From JBAXXL01 sp038206725 (GTDB lineage Bacteria; Bacteroidota; Ignavibacteria; Kapaibacteriales; UBA2268), in the NCBI GenBank assembly GCA_038206725.1, contig JBBRAO010000024.1, positions 1 to 55,774 on the forward strand: a stretch of 55,774 nt of DNA, read 5' to 3'. Positions within the stretch are counted from its first letter, which is position 1; each line of letters starts with the position of its first letter. The notes under the pieces are model-generated. The model was not told where the DNA came from and searched no databases. It saw only the letters and a list, made by a program, of their open reading frames with translations. The position numbers and the translations under genes were made by a program. Positions 52,299 through 55,774 of the stretch are shown here, in pieces.

Positions 52299-53477
52299 TT
52301 ATCCTTCAATAGCGTTAAAAGGACAGGTATCGGCGCAAGCGTGGCAACGGATGCAATTTTCTTGGTTAATTTCCGCAACTGAAATATCGGATTTAAGCGC
52401 ATCTTGATAAATACAGGTATCTTTACATAAACCGCACTTTGTGCATATTTTCTGGTTAATATAAGCTTTTTTATAATCTTCAGGTTTGACAACCGAAATA
52501 GCTGAATAATTACATTTAGGAACACACAGACCGCATTTTATACATAGTTCGGTGTTTATTGAAGGTCCGTGATAATCGTCAGTCGAGTTCTGTTTGATGG
52601 CTTTCTGTGGGCACGCCGGCACACATAAACCGCAATTTGTACACTTTTCGGCATATATTATTGGATTACCCTCACCATTGTCGGTACGTATAGCGGCTTG
52701 CGGACAAACCGGCACACATAAACCGCAATGGGTACATTTTTCTTGCGATAATTGAATGGTTGCTTTGTTGATTATTCCATAAGGGCAATCTCGATAGCAA
52801 TTGCCGCATTTTTGACATTTTGTAGTGTCAATATAAGCCTTGTTACCTTGCAAATAAATCGCGTCGTAAGCACAATTAGCGGCACAATGAGAAATACAGC
52901 CTCTACAGTTCTCACGCTTTACTTTATAAAATTCATTGATATAGCTTATGGCGTTACCTTCGTTTTTGCAAACCTCGATGCACTTTCCACAGCCTGTGCA
53001 GTAAGTAGGTATAATCGTAAAAGTATTCAATGGAATGAAGATGGCGTCGTACTTACATTCCGGAATGCACTTCCGACACTCAATACATTGGTCGTTAATG
53101 AAATACTTGCGAATGCTTATGTCTATTGCGTCAAACTTACAAGCCGGAACGCATAAACCGCAATCCGTACAATTGTCTCTAATAATACTATATTCAGGTG
53201 ACCAAACGAAAATTGCGTTTACCGGGCAGGCTTTTTTGCACAATCCGCAATCGTTGCAACGGTTGCTATCAATTACAAAATTTGAACGTTTAGGTAATAC
53301 TATAGCGGCGTAAAAGCACACATCGAGGCATTTACCGCAACCTGTACAAAGTTTTTGTTTGATGTGTAAAGATTCGTAAAATCCGCCGGAGCAACTGTTT
53401 ATCAATGGTGTTGCCAGCAGAGCCCCACCTGCAACTATGCAAGTTTTCTTAAGAAAATCCCTTCTGTTCTGATCCAT
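52299..53477 (-). CDS. Tat-exported polyferredoxin with twelve 4Fe-4S motifs
   Basis: 392 aa. A twin-arginine signal (MDQNRRDFLKKTCIVAGGAL) is followed by LINSC, a possible lipobox (Cys29). The rest is twelve tandem CxxCxxCxxxC units spaced about 27-33 residues, with first cysteines at 44, 74, 103, 131, 160, 191, 221, 248, 279, 312, 345 and 375. Unit 6 has a CxxCxxxCxxxC spacing. Most end C[PK]xxAI like bacterial ferredoxins. Twelve clusters equals the number in methanogen MvhB-type polyferredoxins. It could carry electrons along the outside of the cytoplasmic membrane or in the envelope. No redox enzyme gene adjoins. Confidence 0.93.
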   Translation of the reverse strand: MDQNRRDFLKKTCIVAGGALLATPLINSCSGGFYESLHIKQKLCTGCGKCLDVCFYAAIVLPKRSNFVIDSNRCNDCGLCKKACPVNAIFVWSPEYSIIRDNCTDCGLCVPACKFDAIDISIRKYFINDQCIECRKCIPECKYDAIFIPLNTFTIIPTYCTGCGKCIEVCKNEGNAISYINEFYKVKRENCRGCISHCAANCAYDAIYLQGNKAYIDTTKCQKCGNCYRDCPYGIINKATIQLSQEKCTHCGLCVPVCPQAAIRTDNGEGNPIIYAEKCTNCGLCVPACPQKAIKQNSTDDYHGPSINTELCIKCGLCVPKCNYSAISVVKPEDYKKAYINQKICTKCGLCKDTCIYQDALKSDISVAEINQENCIRCHACADTCPFNAIEG

Positions 53478-53697
53478 ATATATTTAATGTATTTCTTTTT
53501 AATTAATGCTATTATTCGATTTATTATTTTTTTTAACGCTTTTTTTCAAAAAAACGTATAATTATTTTTACAAATATATGAAAAAATCTGCGATTTGTTT
53601 TTATTATTGCGTACCATTAATTCACAAATTAAAATATAATCTGTGTTAATCGGTATGATCTGAGTTCTTTTAGTCTGATTCAGGATTTATTGGTTAA

Positions 53698-53826
53698 TCA
53701 ATCAAGAAATCTATTATAAGCGGCTTCAATGAAGTAGTACAAACGGTAAAAGGAATTCAAAAAGAATTTCCTAACCAAGAACATTTTATTTCATTAGTTT
53801 CCTTCAACGGAGTCAATCAAAAAACC
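53698..53826 (+). pseudogene. Fragment of a VWA-domain protein gene
   Basis: Plus-strand frame SIKKSIISGFNEVVQTVKGI QKEFPNQEHFISLVSFNG is typical of the helix and second strand after the DxSxS motif of VWA proteins. The start and the DxSxS motif itself are missing (a stop lies at 53695-53697). It runs into the opposite-strand aspartokinase fragment. The rest of 53478-53793 has no gene. Confidence 0.55.
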
Positions 53827-54125
53827 GCGAATATCCCCGAATATTTCGCTGATTATCTCATTGACAGTGACTTTTATTTCCGGATTCGCGTATAAGTCTT
53901 CAATTACAGCTCTATAAGTACCTTCTAATTCGCCAATTAAGGCATCGGCTGAGTTTGCGCGATTTCCGCGGAGCTCATTGCCGATTTTGACAAGTGTGTT
54001 TGTAGTGCCGCTCATCGCTGAAAGAACGACTATCCTGCCACCTTCCATATTACTAACAATATCGGCGACTTGCCTAATCCGCTCGCACTTCCAACCGAAG
54101 TACCTCCAAATTTTAAAATTTTCAT
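53794..54125 (-). pseudogene. N-terminal fragment of a canonical aspartokinase gene, frameshifted
   Basis: From the ATG at 54125 the strand reads MKILKFGGTSVGSA, the aspartokinase start. Then one base is missing near 54083. One frame over it continues RIRQVADIVSNMEGGRIVVL SAMSGTTNTLVKIGNEL and ends at 53794 after about 110 residues. The kinase core and ACT domains are gone. A divergent intact relative lies at 46102-47226. Confidence 0.8.
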
Positions 54126-54320
54126 AATTCTACCTAAAATTTATTTATTTTTATTTCATTTTAACAAACAAGAATGCTTATTCCACCACGTTATTGATTT
54201 ACAGTGGGTCAATCATCCATAATTGATATTAATTACAAATAATAGCATATAATGCATAAGAGACGTATTTACATATCAATATTATATTTATAAATTCCAA
54301 ATGAGCATAACCACATATAA

Positions 54321-54354
54321 AAAAAAGGCAACTCGTTAAAACAAGAAGCCTTTT
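54321..54354 (-). terminator. Terminator after the T9SS fragment
   Basis: On the minus strand AAAAGGC (54348-54354) pairs with GCCTTTT (54323-54329), with further partial pairing in the TTCTTGTTTTAACGAGTT loop, followed by T residues. Confidence 0.65.
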
Positions 54355-54446
54355 ACAAAAAAAAATGAGGGTTTTACATCTTCACAAACTTAGCTTTTTG
54401 ACCACCGAAATGAACAAAATAAATTCCTTTTGGCAAACTCTCTATA

Positions 54447-54477
54447 TTCATCCGATGACTTGAAGTCATCGGATGAA
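54447..54477. repeat. Perfect palindrome inside a T9SS sorting domain
   Basis: TTCATCCGATGACTT and AAGTCATCGGATGAA, 15-bp arms with a 1-nt spacer. In the minus-strand frame it encodes IHPMTSSHRMN, which looks like an insert between the last strands of the sorting domain. Confidence 0.9.
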
Positions 54478-54527
54478 TTGATTCAGACATTACTTTTTCG
54501 CCGAGTGTGTTGTAGATAGATAGCTCA

Positions 54528-54555
54528 TCAACCCCACGCTTAAGCGTGGGGTTGA
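54528..54555. repeat. Second perfect palindrome inside the same sorting domain
   Basis: TCAACCCCACGCTT and AAGCGTGGGGTTGA, 14-bp arms without spacer. In the minus-strand frame it encodes INPTLKRGVDE between two strands. Confidence 0.9.
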
Positions 54556-54707
54556 TTCCACTAATAGTTATCGTTATAAAATCGCCTGCGGGATTAGGAT
54601 AAATATCAACTCTAAGATTTTCAGTTTCTTCAAATACTCGATTTGGCAAGCTAAAATCTATTTCCACAAAATAAAATGCGGCGTTATCCCAGGTCTGCGT
54701 TTGACTA

Positions 54708-55475
54708 TTATACCTCGCCGTTGAGCCGACTGCTAAAACCTGAACCTGCACTTCCATAACAGACTGATATACCGCTATATGGTTTACAGTTAGGATGAAT
54801 TGAAAAATCACTTAAATCAATATCATGCTCATCAATAATTTTATCAATTACTGGTTTCATAGCTTTTATGAGAATTGATTGAAAAAAATCACATATTCTA
54901 TTTGTTGAATTCGACATATGCTTAAAATATTCTTCGTTATCAAGGTATTTAGGATCATCCCAATTTGATTTTTTTAATTTTAATACAACCTCAGTTTTTG
55001 TTGTATAAAATTTTCCATCTTTATATTCATAAGGGATTTTTATACCGTGTAATACAGCACATCTCTCTTTATATAAATCAGATATATCCTTAATATTGTA
55101 ATCGACATCACTACAAGATAAATAAAGTTTCATCAAATTTTTTGCATTATCCCTAAACCTACCAACATGAGCATCAAATGCCATCTTCAAATTTATCAAG
55201 ATTAAATATTCACTAATGCTCAATTCGCCAGAATCCATCTTTTGCTCGCTAATTTCTTTCATACAAATAATACTTTCTAAGCAAGTATATAAATATTCTG
55301 ATAAATTCAAGCGTTTATCATTTTCGCTTTGAGGAAAACCATGAATTGTAATCATATTACAATTCCCGTCATTGCCAATAAATGAACCCCAAATTAGTTC
55401 ATAAGAAGGTATCTTTTCTCTAATAAAATCTTTATAATACCTTTCTAAGAAATCACCACTTTCTAATTTTATCAT
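54708..55475 (-). CDS. HEPN-like protein of unknown function, C-terminus altered
   Basis: 255 aa, mostly helical. LYKERCAVLHGIKIP (about 132-146) contains an R-x4-H arrangement like the catalytic motif of HEPN ribonucleases and Apea-like domains. FDAHVGRFRDNAKNLMKLYL precedes it. The last residues (SGISVCYGSAGSGFSSRLNG-EV) read through the T9SS fragment in another frame, so the native end is probably lost near 54770. No nucleotidyltransferase partner is seen. Upstream 55476-55774 is gene-free. Confidence 0.55.
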   Translation of the reverse strand: MIKLESGDFLERYYKDFIREKIPSYELIWGSFIGNDGNCNMITIHGFPQSENDKRLNLSEYLYTCLESIICMKEISEQKMDSGELSISEYLILINLKMAFDAHVGRFRDNAKNLMKLYLSCSDVDYNIKDISDLYKERCAVLHGIKIPYEYKDGKFYTTKTEVVLKLKKSNWDDPKYLDNEEYFKHMSNSTNRICDFFQSILIKAMKPVIDKIIDEHDIDLSDFSIHPNCKPYSGISVCYGSAGSGFSSRLNGEV

Positions 55476-55774
55476 AATTGCTCCGGTATAATTTTAGGTG
55501 GGTTCTTATAATTCAATTTTTAACTAAATTTAAGAAGAATACAAGAACCCTTTTAAATATTCTTCTAATATCATAATCAAAATTATAATATTTTATCTAA
55601 ATTACCAAATATTTTATTCTAAAAATAAAAAACAATGTCAATATTTTTAATTATTTCCCTTTTATTGTCACCTTTATTATCATTAATGATATGTATTCTA
55701 ACTGTTTACGCCGTTCTCAACATTTGTTCATATCTAAATAAATTATAAGTCAAATTTATCAGACCAATAATGCC
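55476..55774. other. Gene-free stretch at the right edge
   Basis: AT-rich DNA upstream of the HEPN-like gene. No open frame of note, hairpin or RNA gene is seen. Confidence 0.5.

Larger units (their letters stand above)
54374..54770 (-). pseudogene. 3' fragment of a T9SS cargo gene with sorting domain
   Basis: The frame ends in a T9SS type A sorting domain: LRVDIYPNPAGDFITITISG, LSIYNTLGEKVM and LPKGIYFVHFGGQKAKFVKM. Just upstream (VGSTARYNSQTQTWDNAAFY) the frame collides with the C-terminus of the opposite gene fragment, so the rest of the cargo protein is missing. Two perfect palindromes lie in frame inside the sorting domain (54447-54477 and 54528-54555). It probably encodes no functional protein. 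Confidence 0.7.

Overview
This 55.8 kb window is AT-rich chromosomal DNA, probably from the Bacteroidota/Chlorobiota superphylum (an Ignavibacteria- or Kapaibacteriota-like lineage; this placement is an inference). The signs are: C-terminal sorting domains of the type IX secretion system (T9SS); DUF4249 and DUF3109 proteins; many Cys-lipobox lipoproteins; a serine-palmitoyltransferase-like enzyme; and Bacteroidota-type promoters (TTTG, about 19-20 nt, TAnnTTTG) before several operons. No rRNA, tRNA, CRISPR array, prophage or intact insertion sequence was found.

Layout. 1-2.0 kb: a cytosine-5 DNA methyltransferase cut by the window edge, then hicB with a truncated hicA. 2-9 kb: an RsmH paralogue, an outer-membrane protein, two lipoproteins, a two-gene ABC exporter, a flavoprotein and a pirin. 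9.3-10.3 kb: a NucS/DUF91-like nuclease. 10.5-17 kb: ribosomal protein genes rpsF-rplI and rpmI-rplT with pheS, sdaA and galE, plus the alpha-oxoamine synthase. 17.2-21 kb: hutU, an ECF sigma factor, a frameshifted GIY-YIG nuclease gene among short palindromic repeats, and rpe. 21-28.5 kb: purD, three tandem Cys-rich lipoproteins, and an LRR/T9SS protein followed by a large trypsin-like secreted protein. 28.5-32.7 kb: hemW-ispH-DUF2520-ftsY. 33-35 kb: a DUF4249 lipoprotein, a HigB-like toxin pair and repeats. 35-39 kb: a DHH phosphoesterase, a stand-alone PASTA protein and an outer-membrane barrel. 39-46 kb: accessory genes (GT4 glycosyltransferase, acetate permease, cupin, DUF2130) with several broken genes. 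46-53.5 kb: a divergent aspartokinase, DUF3109-rpoN-nuclease-J-domain-HIRAN-lipoprotein, and a Tat-exported polyferredoxin with twelve 4Fe-4S motifs. 53.7-55.5 kb: a gene graveyard (VWA and aspartokinase fragments, a T9SS tail carrying two palindromes) and a HEPN-like protein.

The most notable observations are: the exported 12-cluster polyferredoxin; the GIY-YIG gene embedded in ATTCCCGC/GCGGGAAT repeats and apparently broken by a 2-nt change in a TA tract; a MITE-like element of about 115 bp present in two inverted copies; perfect palindromes sitting in frame inside a T9SS sorting domain; the triplicated Cys-rich lipoproteins; and a HigB-type toxin paired with a small protein lacking a visible helix-turn-helix. 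Housekeeping functions are mostly intact, while decay and repeats concentrate at about 1.9, 19.7-21.3, 33.8-35.1, 39-44 and 53.7-54.8 kb.
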